64,000 nucleotides of DNA from Krasilnikovozyma curviuscula (lineage: Eukaryota > Basidiomycota > Tremellomycetes > Cystofilobasidiales > Mrakiaceae). The stretch lies in NCBI GenBank assembly GCA_014825775.1, contig MVAQ01000110.1, positions 1 through 64,000 of the forward strand. The letters are read 5' to 3'. Made by a program: the position numbers and the translations under genes. Below, one piece after another: positions 47,363-59,389 of this stretch; within the stretch, counting starts at the first letter, position 1; each line of letters begins with the position of its first letter. The notes under the pieces were generated by a model. It saw only the letters and a program-made list of their open reading frames with translations. It made no database searches and was not told the DNA's origin.

Positions 47363-48634
47363 ATGAGCGCCACTCCCGTACTGGACGCCATCGCCGCATG
47401 CCCTGCCTTTCGACCTCTCACGTCGACTTCACTTTCCTCAATCCCACCGATGGCCCCCAAAAAAGCGACGACGACAGAAGAGAAGCCTACGAGTGAGAGA
47501 AGAGCTTCATCGAGGTCATCCACAGTCGCTTCCTCCTCAGTCACTGCAGTACGTCTTCCTTCTGACGCGCGTTCCCTCCCGCTTGTCCCTAACCCCTTTC
47601 CTATTCCTCCTTTCTCAGACCAAGGCCACCGATACCAAGAAACGCGCAGCACCAGCTCCCAAAGAAGTCCCAGTTTCCAAGAAGGGCAAAAACGCAGCAG
47701 CTCCAGAGCCAGCAGAGAAAAAAAAGAAGGAACCAGCCACCGCACCGGCTGAGAAGGAGGCTGAGGCTGCTGAGGAGAAGGACGAACTCGCTGAGGAGGA
47801 AGACATCAAGGAGGCCGAGGAAAAGAAGGAGCTGAGTGTTGGCGATCTAATTCCTAAGTTGGTGCTCAAAAATGAGAAGGGCGAAGATATCAACTTGAGG
47901 GAAATCAGTAAGTCTCCACAGTTTCCCTGTTTCGCTGCTTCTTCTGATCATAATCTTACCTTTACACCCTTCCCTACTCAAGCCAAGGAATCTGGCGTTG
48001 TCTTCTTCTTGTACCCAAAAGCTTCCACTCCTGGTACGTTTCCACGCCTTGTTTGTTGTTCTCCAAGGTCTTTGGATGCAACCCTGAACTACTTCCTTTC
48101 TCACCTCACGTAACAACACTGGTTTCGGATTACTATAATTTATGTAAAAAGGTTGCACCACCCAAGCCAAAACGTACTCCGCCGAGCTCGATTCCTTCAC
48201 TTCGAAGTCCTACACTGTCTATGGTCTGTCCAAAGACACTCCGGCCGCCCAGCAGAAATGGATCAATAAAGAGGGACTGAAGTTCAGTTGCTTGTGTGAC
48301 CCGAAGAGGGAGCTCATTGGCGCTCTTGGTGGGAACAAGAGCGGTGGAGGGTGCGCAAAAGATCTTTGGTCGCGTCGTTTCTGTCTTCAGGTGGACATCT
48401 AACATCCTGCGCCTGATTTTTACTTTTATATAAGTGTTGTGAGGTCGCACTTCATCTTTTCCAAGGGTGGGAAGCTCGTCGAGGCTGATGTCGGGGTCAA
48501 ACCTAAAGACGAGTTAGTAGCCTTTTACCCTCCATTTCTTCACCTCCCTTGTGAAGAATACCCTTCATTGACGTTTCTTTGATTAACGTGTTTTTAGCAC
48601 TGCTAATGCATTGATGGTCATCTCATCTCTCTAA
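47363..48634 (+). CDS. PrxQ/BCP-type peroxiredoxin, nuclear Dot5-like
   Basis: Six exons: 47363-47548, 47619-47907, 47983-48033, 48152-48350, 48435-48512, 48598-48634; 279 aa. A thiol peroxidase that reduces H2O2 and alkyl hydroperoxides. The domain starts at about 145: VGDLIPKLVLKNEKGEDINL, GVVFFLYPKASTPGCTTQA (peroxidatic Cys), VYGLSKDTPAAQQKWINKEG and CDPKRELIGALGG. The usual PrxQ resolving Cys five residues after the peroxidatic one is replaced (CTTQAKTYS). A Lys/Ala/Glu-rich extension of about 110 residues precedes the domain, with several basic clusters (TKKRAAPAPK, EKKKKEP) that resemble the nuclear Dot5 family. A second ATG at 47450 (MAPKKATTT) is an alternative start. Confidence 0.88.
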
Positions 48635-48956
48635 AATATGCTCCTCTGTGGGCGGTGGAATCAGTACACGGCGGTTGTAGAAACGAAGCTTGCTTGCGGA
48701 AAAATTACACGATGATCCTGTAGTAAAATCAGTTTGTTGCAATTACAACACCATGCTCATGTCTATACTGGGAGTTGTGTGTGCAAGTTCGTCTCTTTGA
48801 TTGGTGGACAAGCGCGCAGAGGAAGAAGTGGAATGTCTCCGCTCGCTTTACACCGTCGCCTTCCAGTATAAGAAGCTTGAGACAATGGAGAGGGTTATTC
48901 TACCAATCCTCACCTGCTCACGCACTCTTATCCTGTGTTTCTAAACGTAATCGAAA
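48635..48956. other. Intergenic, no supported gene
   Basis: A short 320-nt gap: 3' region of the peroxiredoxin and promoter of the M20 gene. Nothing recognised. Confidence 0.5.
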
Positions 48957-51083
48957 ATGAGCGATCTCTACAAACCTCGTCTTCCGGGCTGTTTCTCGGG
49001 ACTCTTTCCATCCTTCCAACGGGTAACCAAGCCCACTGCTTCCTTTCTACCAACTTCTCCCTCCTTAATCACCCATCCGTCGCCCAATTCGTCAAAGAAG
49101 GTGTCCAGGGATCCATATTTTGACGCATGCTGTGGACATATCTCTTCCGGTCCACAAACTAGATCGGATGAGCTGTTCTTCCTCCCGCCGTACAGCACTG
49201 AAAATGAGAAGAAAGACGGCTTTGATAAAGAAGTGTTCGATACCATTGAAAAGAACATCCAGGAATGCAGTGGAGAGCTTAGGAAAATCAGCCTCGCTTT
49301 ACAAGGTCAGTTATCATGCAAATCCGGCATTAATACAGCACTGATGACGAGTGACGTCGCATCTCAGAAAATCCTGAGCTTGCTGAACATGAAGTTTTTG
49401 CTCATAAGATGCTCACAGAGTATTTGGGTAAGCTGGAGGGGGTTGAAGTCACCGTAAGTAGTCATCTTGTATTCTTCCCACTTCGCTGCGCTGTGAAACA
49501 TCTTACTGATTCGGAGATCCATGGACAGCCTCATTATCTTTTACCTACTGCTTTCAAAGCTACTTTCACCAACAGTCTGGAAGGTCTGAAGACTGAAAAA
49601 GGGAGAACAGTCTCTTTCAATTCAGAACTGGATGCTCTGCCAGGTTAGTGCTGCTGTTGATCTGATGACTTATTACCTACCTCAGCAAATGAACTGCTTC
49701 TTCCTAATCTTCGATAAACAGGTATAGGCCATGGTGAGCACCTATATGTTACCACCATTTTTATGTATCGGCGTCGTCTCGTCCCTTATCCAGCTTCCAA
49801 TTGATCAGCGTGCGGCCATAATCTCATCTGCATCGGTGGACTAGCCGCATTTCTCTCTACAAAAGCAGCGCTTATTAAGCATCATATTCCAGGAACTGTC
49901 GTTCTCTTTGGCACTCCTGCCGAAGAAGGTGCTGGTGGTAAAGGCGCGATGGCAAAGCTCGGCGCGTGGAAAAATGTTGATGCTTGCTTGATGCTCCATC
50001 CTACAAGTGGTCCTGAAAGAAGGCAGCAAATTGCAAGCTGCCTTGCGATTCAGATTCTCAGGGTTGAGTTTAGGGGCAAGACGACACATGCCGCTGGTGA
50101 GCCTTTCGGCTAACCTCGTCCTTACAACCATCTCTGTTTCTTCATCCTCATTTATTACTATTAATTTCTGTTTTTGTTTTTTATCAGCTTCTCCTTGGGA
50201 AGGTATCAACGCTTTGGATGCTTGCACCATCGCTTATACCTCTATTTCAGCACTGAGACAACAGCTCAAGCCTGATGTGAGGGTTCATGGAGTTATTGAA
50301 CCGAACGAAATGACACCAAATGTCATTCCAGACTATGCTTCAATGAGATACTAGTAAGTGTTGACCTCACTGTTCTCATTGTTACTCCCTTTTTCTTTCT
50401 TCTGTCACCGCCATCTTCAGCTGCCGCGCTCCAACGGCAAAGCTTGTGCTCGAGCTTAAAAAAAAAGTTATCAATTGCTTCAAGGCCGCGGCTCTAGCAA
50501 CAGCATGTACCTTATCCATCACCGAAGGCCAGATGTTCACCGAAGTGCGCAACAACCCTTCCCTCGCTTCTGAGTTCTCGAGGGTTATGAGGGTCAAGTA
50601 TGGTGCTCAGACCGACATCGATTTAGAGGGAAGTTTTGGCGGTAGCACCGACATGGGTGTTGTAAGCTATGAGGTTCCGGGATTACATCCTACCTTTGCA
50701 ATCACTGATGGATCCAAAGGACGTAATCAGTGAGTCAAACATCTCTTTTAACATTTTTCCACTTTCTGCCAAATTAAATTAATCCTTGTTTTTTCTTTCT
50801 TTCTTTCTTGTGAATTCCTTACGCAGTACCATAGGATTTGCTAAGGCTGCTGCCACGGAATACGCCCACGCTGAGACGCTGAAGACGGCTGCTGGAATCG
50901 CTGCAGCGGGTTGCCGAATCCTGTGGGACACTGATTGGGCTGAAAAGGTGAGTTCAAATTGAACAACCTCATTTTCGATACAGTACCCGGTAAAGCATGA
51001 ACTGAAGCTTGAAGGGGTTCTTTCTGTACGACAATTCACAGGTGAAGGAGAGTTGGAAGGACGACATCGCTAAGCATTCATGA
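48957..51083 (+). CDS. M20-family amidohydrolase (ACY1L2/PM20D2-like)
   Basis: Nine exons: 48957-49305, 49368-49453, 49529-49643, 49722-49733, 49809-50096, 50188-50353, 50421-50729, 50827-50947, 51042-51083; 495 aa. A cytosolic metallo-amidohydrolase of the N-acyl-amino-acid/dipeptide deacylase group. Signatures: LQENPELAEHEVFAHKMLTE, VSFNSELDALPGIGHACGHN (metal His and Cys region), GTPAEEGAGGKGAM (catalytic Glu pair), MLHPTSGPE, VEFRGKTTHAAASPWEGINA (lid-domain dimer motif) and GSTDMGVVSYEVPGLHP (second metal region). An unusual N-terminal 70 residues (Ser/Pro-rich, GLFPSFQRVTKPT) precede the domain. The sequence GIGH is coded by a 12-nt micro-exon joined exactly at the active-site motif. 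The substrate is unknown. Confidence 0.9.
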
Positions 51084-51778
51084 GATTCACCGTCTCGGTC
51101 TCACCCAATCTTCTTGGGTTCTCTCATTGCAGAACTTTGTCATTTGTAATTGGATATTTTACTTTATCCTGTCGATGTACATCTCTTTACTCGCTGTTCT
51201 GAAGGGCGTCACTATTCCGGGAAAGTTCAGTTCACCACTCTAACAGTCGTGTTCTCCGTTAAATACTTATTAATTCTTAAACTTTTTATAATATCACCAA
51301 TGACAATCTTCCAGTTTATCTCTGTCACAATTTCTTCACCTGTTCGCACGGCCACAGCAGGAACCGCACCGGTGATTATCGCGTGTCTCCGTACAGCCCG
51401 AGTTATGTCCCTTTTCGTGGGTTTTCTTTCAAGCACTCTACTTCATCAATCTGCACCTGCTTTCTCTCCGATGCCTAAATTCGCCAACCACCCCTATCGG
51501 AGCTGCATTCCACCCTCGGAGCGTCGCACAAGCAACGTGCGCCAGTTGGCACTCTCGCCACCACGCACCATTTTTTCTCCCTCTCGAGGGCAAATTGGAA
51601 TCGGTGGGAACCGTGCGGTGCAACTTTTTCTGTCGTCGAACTACATTTTTCTCGTTTCGTGAGTGCTTACCCTTGTTCTGGTTCTGTTGGTTCATCTTGA
51701 CTTACTGTTGTTTCCCTGGCTCCTTTACCGACATCACTCGACGGACGCCTCAGTACACCTCCCCCCCTCCCTCACACG
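51084..51778. other. Intergenic, pyrimidine-rich promoter
   Basis: About 700 nt before the MFS gene. The last 60 nt are C/T-rich (ctccccccctccctcac near 51760-51776), a common feature just upstream of highly expressed fungal start codons. No gene recognised. Confidence 0.5.
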
Positions 51779-54507
51779 ATGTCCTCTCCAGCCGCAACGG
51801 CTGAAGTACCAGCTGAAGACTTCGAGAAGAAGCAAGCCTTTAACGAGAAGGCGAATCTCGAGCTCAACTCCACCGACGAAGATGTAAGTTTTCGTCTCGA
51901 CATGAGCACCACTAAAGAAAAAAACAGACTAACCAACCATCATTTCCGCGCGTCCGTTCTGGTCGCACGACGGCGATTGCAGGTTGTAGCTGTCGCTAAC
52001 GCTGCTCAATCCCACGGTATTGAAGCTGCTTTCGAGGCTAAAGGTGGGTCTCTTCTCTTTTGGTAGGCTGCTTGGGAGGAGAACTGATACTCACTGCTTG
52101 GTTCTCTTTTTCTCGTTTACTTCTCCACATTGACTGCTTGGTATTGCTCCCTCTCACCACTAACCAGTCCGATTAATCAACCATGCTCTTGTTGAGATCG
52201 GAATGGGTCGTTTCCAGTGAGTTCAAAAATCTCGTGTTGTCTTGGTGGCACGGCCTGGAGTTCGCCTCGCTAGCTTCCTGTCACTCTAAACACTTTGCTG
52301 ATACATCATGACACGTTGATTCTTATGCAGATGGGAAATGTTCATCACCACCGGTCAGAATCAGCATCTCACCAACTAATTATTTCAGCCAGTTACTGAC
52401 ATTTTGTACCTCATCTCCATCATTGATCCCATCAAAAGGTTTCGGTTGGGCTGCTGATAATTTATGGCTCCAAGGTGTTGCTTTGATCTTGCCTGGCGTA
52501 AGTTAACAATTTCATGATTCCATCGTTCATTGATTCCATCGTTCATCCGGCCTCTTACGAATTTCGCTTGATAGATCCAATCCCAATTCAACCCAAAGAG
52601 GGTTGCCGAATCTACTTTGTTCCTCTATGTTGGTCTTATTATTGGTGCTACATTTTGGGGCCTGAGTGCTGATATCCTTGGTAAGCTGGAGATCGTGCGT
52701 CTTCCGTCGAGCTTGCGCTGTGCTTATTATATCTCATTCTGTCAGGTCGTCGATTCGCTTTCAACGCTACCCTCATCATCTCTGGTATCTTCGGTATTGC
52801 TGCTGGCGGTGTTCAAAGCTTTACTGCTTGGTGTGCTATGGTCGCTTGTATTGGGTTTGGTGAGTACACCCATATCTTGGCTTCGTAATATGCTGACTTC
52901 GTTTATCATTTCCACCATCAAAGGTGCCGGAGGAAACTTGCCAGTTGACGGTGGTTATTTCCTCGAGTTCCTTCCCCAGAAGAGACAGTGGCTTTTGACT
53001 CTCCTTTCTGCTTGGTGGGCCATTGGACAGGTTCGCATCACCGCGTCCACCCGCTGCTCTATGCTTTACTCACCACTCTCCTTCGTAACAGGTCGTCGGC
53101 TCTCTCATTGTCTGGCCATTCTATGTTCAACATTCTTGCCCAACCAATGAAGCGGGAACTGAGTGTATGCCAGGAACTTTTGATCAGAACAACGGTTGGA
53201 GATACTCGATGTACAGTGCGTCATTATCTCTTGACCGACTTACTTTTCAAGAAAAAATGATATTCACAATGCTTTGCTCTGCTTCCAGCTATGGGGTCAA
53301 TCGTTTTAGTCATGTCGATTGTTAGAATCTTCGTCCTCCCTGTCCCAGAGTCTCCAAAGTGGTTGGCTTCTCAAGGTAGAGATGAGGAGGCCATTGAAGT
53401 ACTCGATAAGGTACAGACTCTCCATTTCTTTCTTAAAAAAAAGTGTCTTTAACATGACGTTTTTATCTAGATGGCGAAGAAGAACAAGTCTTCCCACTCC
53501 TTCACCATGGAACATGTTCAAGCCATCTGCTCCAAGTACGGCGTCGAAACTTCTTCCAAGCTCACCAACAAGCAAATTGCTCAGAGGTCCTTCTCAGACT
53601 TGAGCTTAAAGCACATCAAGCCTTTGTTCGCTACTAGAAAGCTCGCTATTAACTCCACCTTGGTCATCATGATCTACGGTATCCTGGGATTGGCCTACCC
53701 TCTCTTTAACGGTTTCTTAGCCCTTTATCTTACCCAAGTCCCAGGAACTACCACCAACCAGGCTTACTCTGGATATGCTCTTCAAGGTAAGTGCAGAATT
53801 TGTGCAAGAGAAGACATTTTCATCAATATACTCACCAAATTTCTCCTGGCGGTTCAGCTTTCTGTGGTGTCCCAGGCTCTATCATTGCTGCTGCCCTTGT
53901 GGAGTGGAAGGTCAGCGGAAAATGGTCCTTCATTGCTGGCCGACGTGGTGCTATGGCGGTCGCGACGATCCTCTCTGGCGTCTTCCTCTTCGCCTTCACC
54001 ACTGCTACCACCAACTCTGCTGTTACTGGCTGGGTGAGTTACGCTGTCTTTCAATGTGAGAGTATTTGATCTGTTTGATCTGATTTGGTCTTGTTTTAGA
54101 ACTGTGCTACCGCTTTGACTGAGAACATGATGGTGAGTCGCGTACTGCTTCCCTGCTCTCTTGGCTAACGACTGACCCCCTTCATTCTGAAACAAACATA
54201 ACCAGTACGGCTGCTTGTATGCGTATGCGCCAGAGATCTTCCCTACTCCGTCTCGAGGCTCGGGTGATGCTCTTGCATCAGCGGCGTCCAGAGTCTTTGG
54301 TATTCTTGCGCCTATCATCAAAAGTAAGCTACCTTTCATCCCATTCATTGCTCTTTTCATTTCTTATTACAAATCATTGACACCGTTCATTTAGTGTTTG
54401 CCCACGGCAACAAAGCTCCGGTTGACGTCGCTGCTGCCCTCTTCATTTTCGCCGGCTTGTTGATGATGTGCTTGCCTCTTGAATCTGCAGGAGATGCCGC
54501 TCTCTAA
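51779..54507 (+). CDS. MFS transporter (SV2-like / SP-related general substrate transporter)
   Basis: About 15 exons, beginning 51779-51883, 51983-52043 and ending at 54507; about 550 aa. A twelve-helix Major Facilitator protein. The N-terminal helix is preceded by VRLINHALVEIGMGRFQWEM. Helix 1-2 reads GFGWAADNLWLQGVALILPG, the A-loop FWGLSADILGRRFAFN (GxxxDxxGRR), then IGFGAGGNLPVDGGYFLEFL, VPESPKWLASQGRDEEA, a long cytosolic loop (KKNKSSHSFTMEHVQAI), and in the second half GYALQAFCGVPGSIIAAALV and MYGCLYAYAPEIFPTPSRGS, the conserved second-half motif. Hydrophobic TM segments are clear throughout. This subgroup covers transporters for organic acids, nicotinate-like or other small molecules, so the substrate is open. 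The E-rich N-terminus lacks a signal peptide. Confidence 0.87.
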
Positions 54508-55590
54508 GTTCATTGGTTTTTCTCTTTAATAGTTATCTCAGTTACCTTCATTTAATTCGCTTCGCCTATTGGGACAGCATCGACCTCAGACTGCTTTCAC
54601 TTTGTAGCCTCGATTTCAACATATCATGGCCTCTTTTAATACCATTTTCTTCTTACAATATTAACGGGCATCTCTTAACTAGATAGATGAGGATTTTATA
54701 TCAATACCATGTATCAATTCATTCACTTCTTAGTAAGTAAAGTGTGCATCCCAAATCATTGTGATCAACAGCCTTTTCCATGTTCACTCCCTAGCAGCCA
54801 AAAACCACGGCCATTACTTTCCTACGGTGCTGCATCTTGGGTGAGTACAGCGCTCTGGATTGAAAGCTTTGCTCCCCGCTCGTCAGCATCTCAGTGGCAG
54901 TGTCGTCTGTTTCACGCCTTCAAGCAGCTCGCTTGCCTGGACCTAGGAAGCAAGAAGGGATCAAGAGTATTTCAACAAAAGGGTCTCCAATGATTACGTG
55001 TGATCCCTTCATCTGTGTGTGTGTGTGCCTAGAATTTATGGGTCGTCACCCCGCAGCAACAGGGAAAACACAGCTCGGCCCTCTCATCTCGACGTAACTT
55101 CTAACGATCAAGAGCAACTGTTACCATTGACCGAAAAATCTCAAGGTAGTTGACAAAATCGATCATCTCATTCAACGTATCATTAAGGGGTTCAAGCTTA
55201 TACTCGGTCAGTCTCTTTCCTGTCCTATACCCAGTCTCAAGTATGACGACGACCACCCCATGCTATTTGCCCTTTCTCGTTAAAGCTGACAGTTCTCACT
55301 GATCTATATAAACAGACATCTCCCCTTGTACACCAACCCAGACAGCAACCAGCCCCCTGCTTAGATCCAATCACTCGACTCGCCCCTAGAAATAATCTGA
55401 AACTCGAAGATTTCAGCGGAGGGCTATTTAGCCAATTGAGCTCACACATCTACTGAATCTCTACTCAGACGGTGACTAGAGCTATAGCACTGGTCTGTCT
55501 TTCGTCTCGCTCTGAATCTTCTAAATTTATCATTCAATTCACTTACGTCTTCCCTTCCTTCTCGCTTGCTTCAGCAAAAATATCACCAAC
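54508..55590. other. Intergenic, no supported gene
   Basis: About 1.1 kb. 3' region of the MFS gene, then the upstream region of the single-TM protein. A short GT-repeat (tgtgtgtgtgtg) lies near 55013-55026. Nothing else recognised. Confidence 0.5.
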
Positions 55591-57359
55591 ATGAACGTTA
55601 TAGTCATTGTCATCCCAGTTGCAATTGTGTCTATCATTCTCATATTAACCCTCATCTTCATTATCCTAAGGAAGAAGAAGTCCCTCCTACCAGTCAGCAC
55701 CAGCACGTCATCGCCGACCACCACAGCATCAGCCAGAAGTCAAAGGCCGTCAGCCTCACCAAACGATGGTAGCCCGTCAGTTCCTTTGAGCATGAGACTC
55801 AGAAATGCGATAGGCGATTTCATGGTGTACGGTCCGGGTGGAACAGCAGCATACATGGCGTCTGGAAGAGCAACAGATGGGGGGATGGTTCAGGTAAACC
55901 GTTCGACCATCTTAACAAACATCAATGCACCTAGAACAGCAGCAGCGAATGAAGCGAGAAGCAATGTTCGTCCTGGTCAAACAAGGAGGAGACTTTCTCA
56001 AAGATCCGTGAGGACCCTTCCCATCTATCGAGAAGGAGTTGATGACAGTGAGCTGGTCTTAGTCAAGTAAGCACCTAATCGACTCTTGCCTATAATATAT
56101 TCACAGACTGACTTTTTCTCATTTGGTCGCTACTTCTTTTATTCAGAGCTGAAAATGGTGAAGACCAAGGGTACGACTCAGACGAAGGAGACAATCACGG
56201 CTCTCCCAATGAGCGAGCCCATCTCTCTCTTGCCCCACACTCAGCCGAGCAGGACATCTCTTCATCTCATGTGGCAGTGGCAGCGACAGAAGAGACTAAT
56301 TTCATTTCGCTAGCTGGCGCTGCAGTTTCGGTTCCCTCGGTCGTCATCAATGAAGCAACAACAGTCTCCAACCTAAATTCCATTGTCAGAGCCCATGCCA
56401 GACGGGAAAGTAGTGCATCGTCGGTTACAAGTGAGGGTGGATTTGTGAGGATGGGTGAGGGTTGGGGTGAAGCTCCCGGTTATGAGGTTGCCAGCTTTGA
56501 GCATCTCCCTCTTGAGGAGAATGAAAGAGGTGCATCTCCTTATGGTCAGAATCAGCAACCTGCACCTTCTCAGCTTGAGGATGGAACTACAGAACCAGCT
56601 GTATCCTCCACGTCTGCGACTGTTTCTCTAGAGAGGGCGAGATCTGGTCTCTCTCGCTTCTTCACTATGCGAACCAGCTCCCCCCGTCCCAACCTTACGT
56701 CACCTGCTTCTCAAAGTCCAGCTACTCTTTTGACGTCAGTTACTGTTTCCTTACCGTCTGATACCCTTCATGTCCATGGACGGGACGCATCCCATCCTCC
56801 GATCGCTTTGTCGAACACCACCACTACAGCCCGTCAAGGGCGACATCGAGCCAACTCTTCACTCTCCACATTAAATTTTCCATTTGGTGCATCATCTTCA
56901 ACTTCCAATCTCCTCGGTCCATCTACATCTCGAGTGTCTTCTAATTCATCATCTACAATGCACCACCCGTCGCTCAGTCAACAAATCTCAACAAGCCAGA
57001 TTTCTCTACCAATCACCTCAAGTCTTGTCAAGATTGGTTATGAACCGCCCAGAGCTGGCTTGACAGCTGAACAGCTACAGTTCCTCAGCTCAACAGAGAG
57101 TGTCAACAAGTTTGGCATCGGTCGACCGTTTGGGGAAGCTTCTATTCGAAGGTCGATAGATGAACGCAGGGGATCCTCGGATGAGAGGAGGTTGTCAAAT
57201 AACGGTGTTAGTGGCAGTGAGGAGGTGCTTCCGCCTTCATTTGATGCTGAGCCTGCGCCTGCTGAGTTCGTCCCCCTTCCGCCAAGCCGAAGTGGGACAG
57301 TCACTTCGACTGTGGGAGGAGACTATGGACGCCATGACACTGATGAAGAGGATGTCTGA
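55591..57359 (+). CDS. Single-TM, disordered membrane protein (unknown)
   Basis: Two exons, 55591-56066 and 56147-57359; 562 aa. The protein opens with a strong hydrophobic segment (VIVIVIPVAIVSIILILTLI) followed by KKK, so it is a signal-anchored type III/I membrane protein with nearly all of its length on one side. The remainder is Ser/Thr/Pro-rich and disordered with Arg/Ser patches. One short ordered motif stands out near the C-terminus: GLTAEQLQFLSSTESVNKFG, IGRP. A similar GLTxEQxxFISSxExxxxFG motif is recalled from other basidiomycete single-TM proteins (from memory, unverified). An acidic C-terminus ends DTDEEDV. No catalytic domain was recognised. Confidence 0.72.
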
Positions 57360-57655
57360 GGAAGTGAGGCGGAAACGTACATAGTTTCTGGTCTTTTAAA
57401 TCCATTGCCTGTTGTACTCTTATAACGATTTTTTACCCCTTTTTCCTTGGCTATGTCTTCAAAGGATCATAATATCCCTTCGAGTCTTCTCCCTTGCGGA
57501 CGAATGTGCAAACTGCCAACCTAACTTTTCGGTCCATCGACCGTTTGACGGCCTCCACTTGCCTCCCCCCATCTTTTTGCCTTTTTTATCGTCTTCCTTT
57601 TGCATCTTCACCACCACGTACTCTAAACTGCTTACTCTATTTGAAAGATCGAGCG

Positions 57656-59389
57656 ATGCCCTCCTCTGCTGCCCCTACCACGATGAAGTACGTCCGCCTG
57701 GGCAACTCTGGCTTGAAAGTCTCTCAGCTCATACTGGGTGAGTGCGTTTATCAATCGATGGATCGATGTCTGCTTTACCTCCTTGGTTTTGCTGAAAACT
57801 TCTTCTCATATCTTTCAGGATGCATGTCTTATGGTGACAACACCAAATGGATGAAGTGGACTCTCGGTGAGAAGGAGGCTCTCGAGCATATCAAATACGC
57901 TTTCGATGCCGGGTCCGTCGTCCTCTCCTTGCGAGATCTTCCCCATCTTCCCTTACAAACATCTGACATTACCTTACGCTGCTCGCTCAATACAGTATCA
58001 ACACATTTGATACGTCAGTATTAGGCCCAACAACCCCCTGCTCGACAATGCTAATCTTCGTTTCATCCCCATCCTTATGACCTTTCCTTTCTCCGTCTCA
58101 GTGCCAACACCTACAGTGGTGGAGATTCAGAAGTACTTTTAGGCAAAGCTATCAAGGCTCACAACTTACCTCGTAGGTGTCTTTCGACTCGTCTCTCTTG
58201 GAGTCCGGTTTTGTTCACTGACTCTTATGGCGCCGTACTTCATCAGGAGAGGAAATTGTCATCTTGACCAAGCTATTTTTCCCTGTTCAGAAGACCGCTG
58301 ACGAACCAAAAACCGGTGCGGATGAGCAAGCTGACCAAGCTGTGAGGTGTCCATTGTTTCTGCATTTCTTCGGTAGCTGTTCTCATGCCCTATGCTTTTA
58401 TACTTCAGGGATATGTTAACCAGTACGGATCATCAAGGAAGAACATTTTTGATTCAGTGGATAGATCTCTCGCTAGGCTTAGTTTGGATTGTAGGTCGCA
58501 GTTCGCTCACTTGAGTCAAATAAGTACAAACTGATCCTCTGATTTATACGACAGACATTGATGTCCTTCAACTACATCGGTTTGACTACAATACCCCAAT
58601 ATCGGAGACCATGGAAGCTTTGCATGATATTGTCAAGTCGGGTAAAGGTAAGAAAGGATGCCAGATGCTACTCCGCTGAAAGCGTCGCTGACCGATTAAA
58701 TGTTTGCTTCAAAGCGCAGTTCGCTACATCGGTATGAGCTCTTGTTTCGCCTACCAGTTCAATCAAATGCAATCATACGCTATTGCCAACAAGCTCACAC
58801 CATTTATCTCGATGCAGAACTGTGGGTACTCGTTCCATATATCTTCTTTTTTCGCTTCATTTTGCTGAACTTCACTGCAATAGTTCACAATGCAATCTAC
58901 AGAGAGGAAGAACGGGAGATGTTGCCCACCTGTCAAATGTTTGGAGTTGGTGTCATTCCATGGTCGCCCTTGGCCAGAGGGCAGCTGACTAGACCTGTTG
59001 GCTCTGAGCTGACTATTAGAGGACAGACTGATGGTGCCTACAAAGCTCGTGGCCATGACGTACGTATTTTATTATTCTGATTAAGAGATTTATTATTCTA
59101 CAACGAACATATGTCTACACTCACCTCTCTTGTGTAGAGACCGGATGAGTCTACTGTCGAGATCATCAACCGTGTCGAAGAGCTCGCGAAGAAGCACAAT
59201 AAGTCAATGGCTGTCATTGCTCTTGCTTGGTCCCTCGATCATCCAAATATTACAGCACCGATCGTTGGTACCACATCTCTAAAAAACTTGCAGGATTTGA
59301 TAGATGGTGTCTCCTTCAAATTGACTGATGAGGAGATTAATTATATTAATGAGCCCTACAAGGCGAGAGGCATCATTGGGCATACATAG
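57656..59389 (+). CDS. Aldo-keto reductase, KCNAB/AKR9-like aryl-alcohol type
   Basis: About eleven exons, about 350 aa. The tetrad is present: Asp in INTFDTANTYSGG, Tyr in the same segment, Lys in [10 protein letters not shown] and His in [10 protein letters not shown]. Other family features: [20 protein letters not shown] at the N-terminus, [35 protein letters not shown] (loop with the nicotinamide site) and a C-terminal [20 protein letters not shown]. It probably reduces aryl or aliphatic aldehydes with NADPH. It is only distantly related to the reductase at 32934-34452. The residues ITINFDT region is interrupted by an 18-nt micro-exon (57996-58013). The start ATG at 57656 precedes the conserved first strand. 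Confidence 0.88.
57996..58013 (+). other. 18-nt micro-exon in aldo-keto reductase
   Basis: Bases tatcaacacatttgatac between CAG and GTCAGT code for most of INTFDT, the strand that carries the catalytic Asp. Without it the tetrad Asp is lost. Confidence 0.75.
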
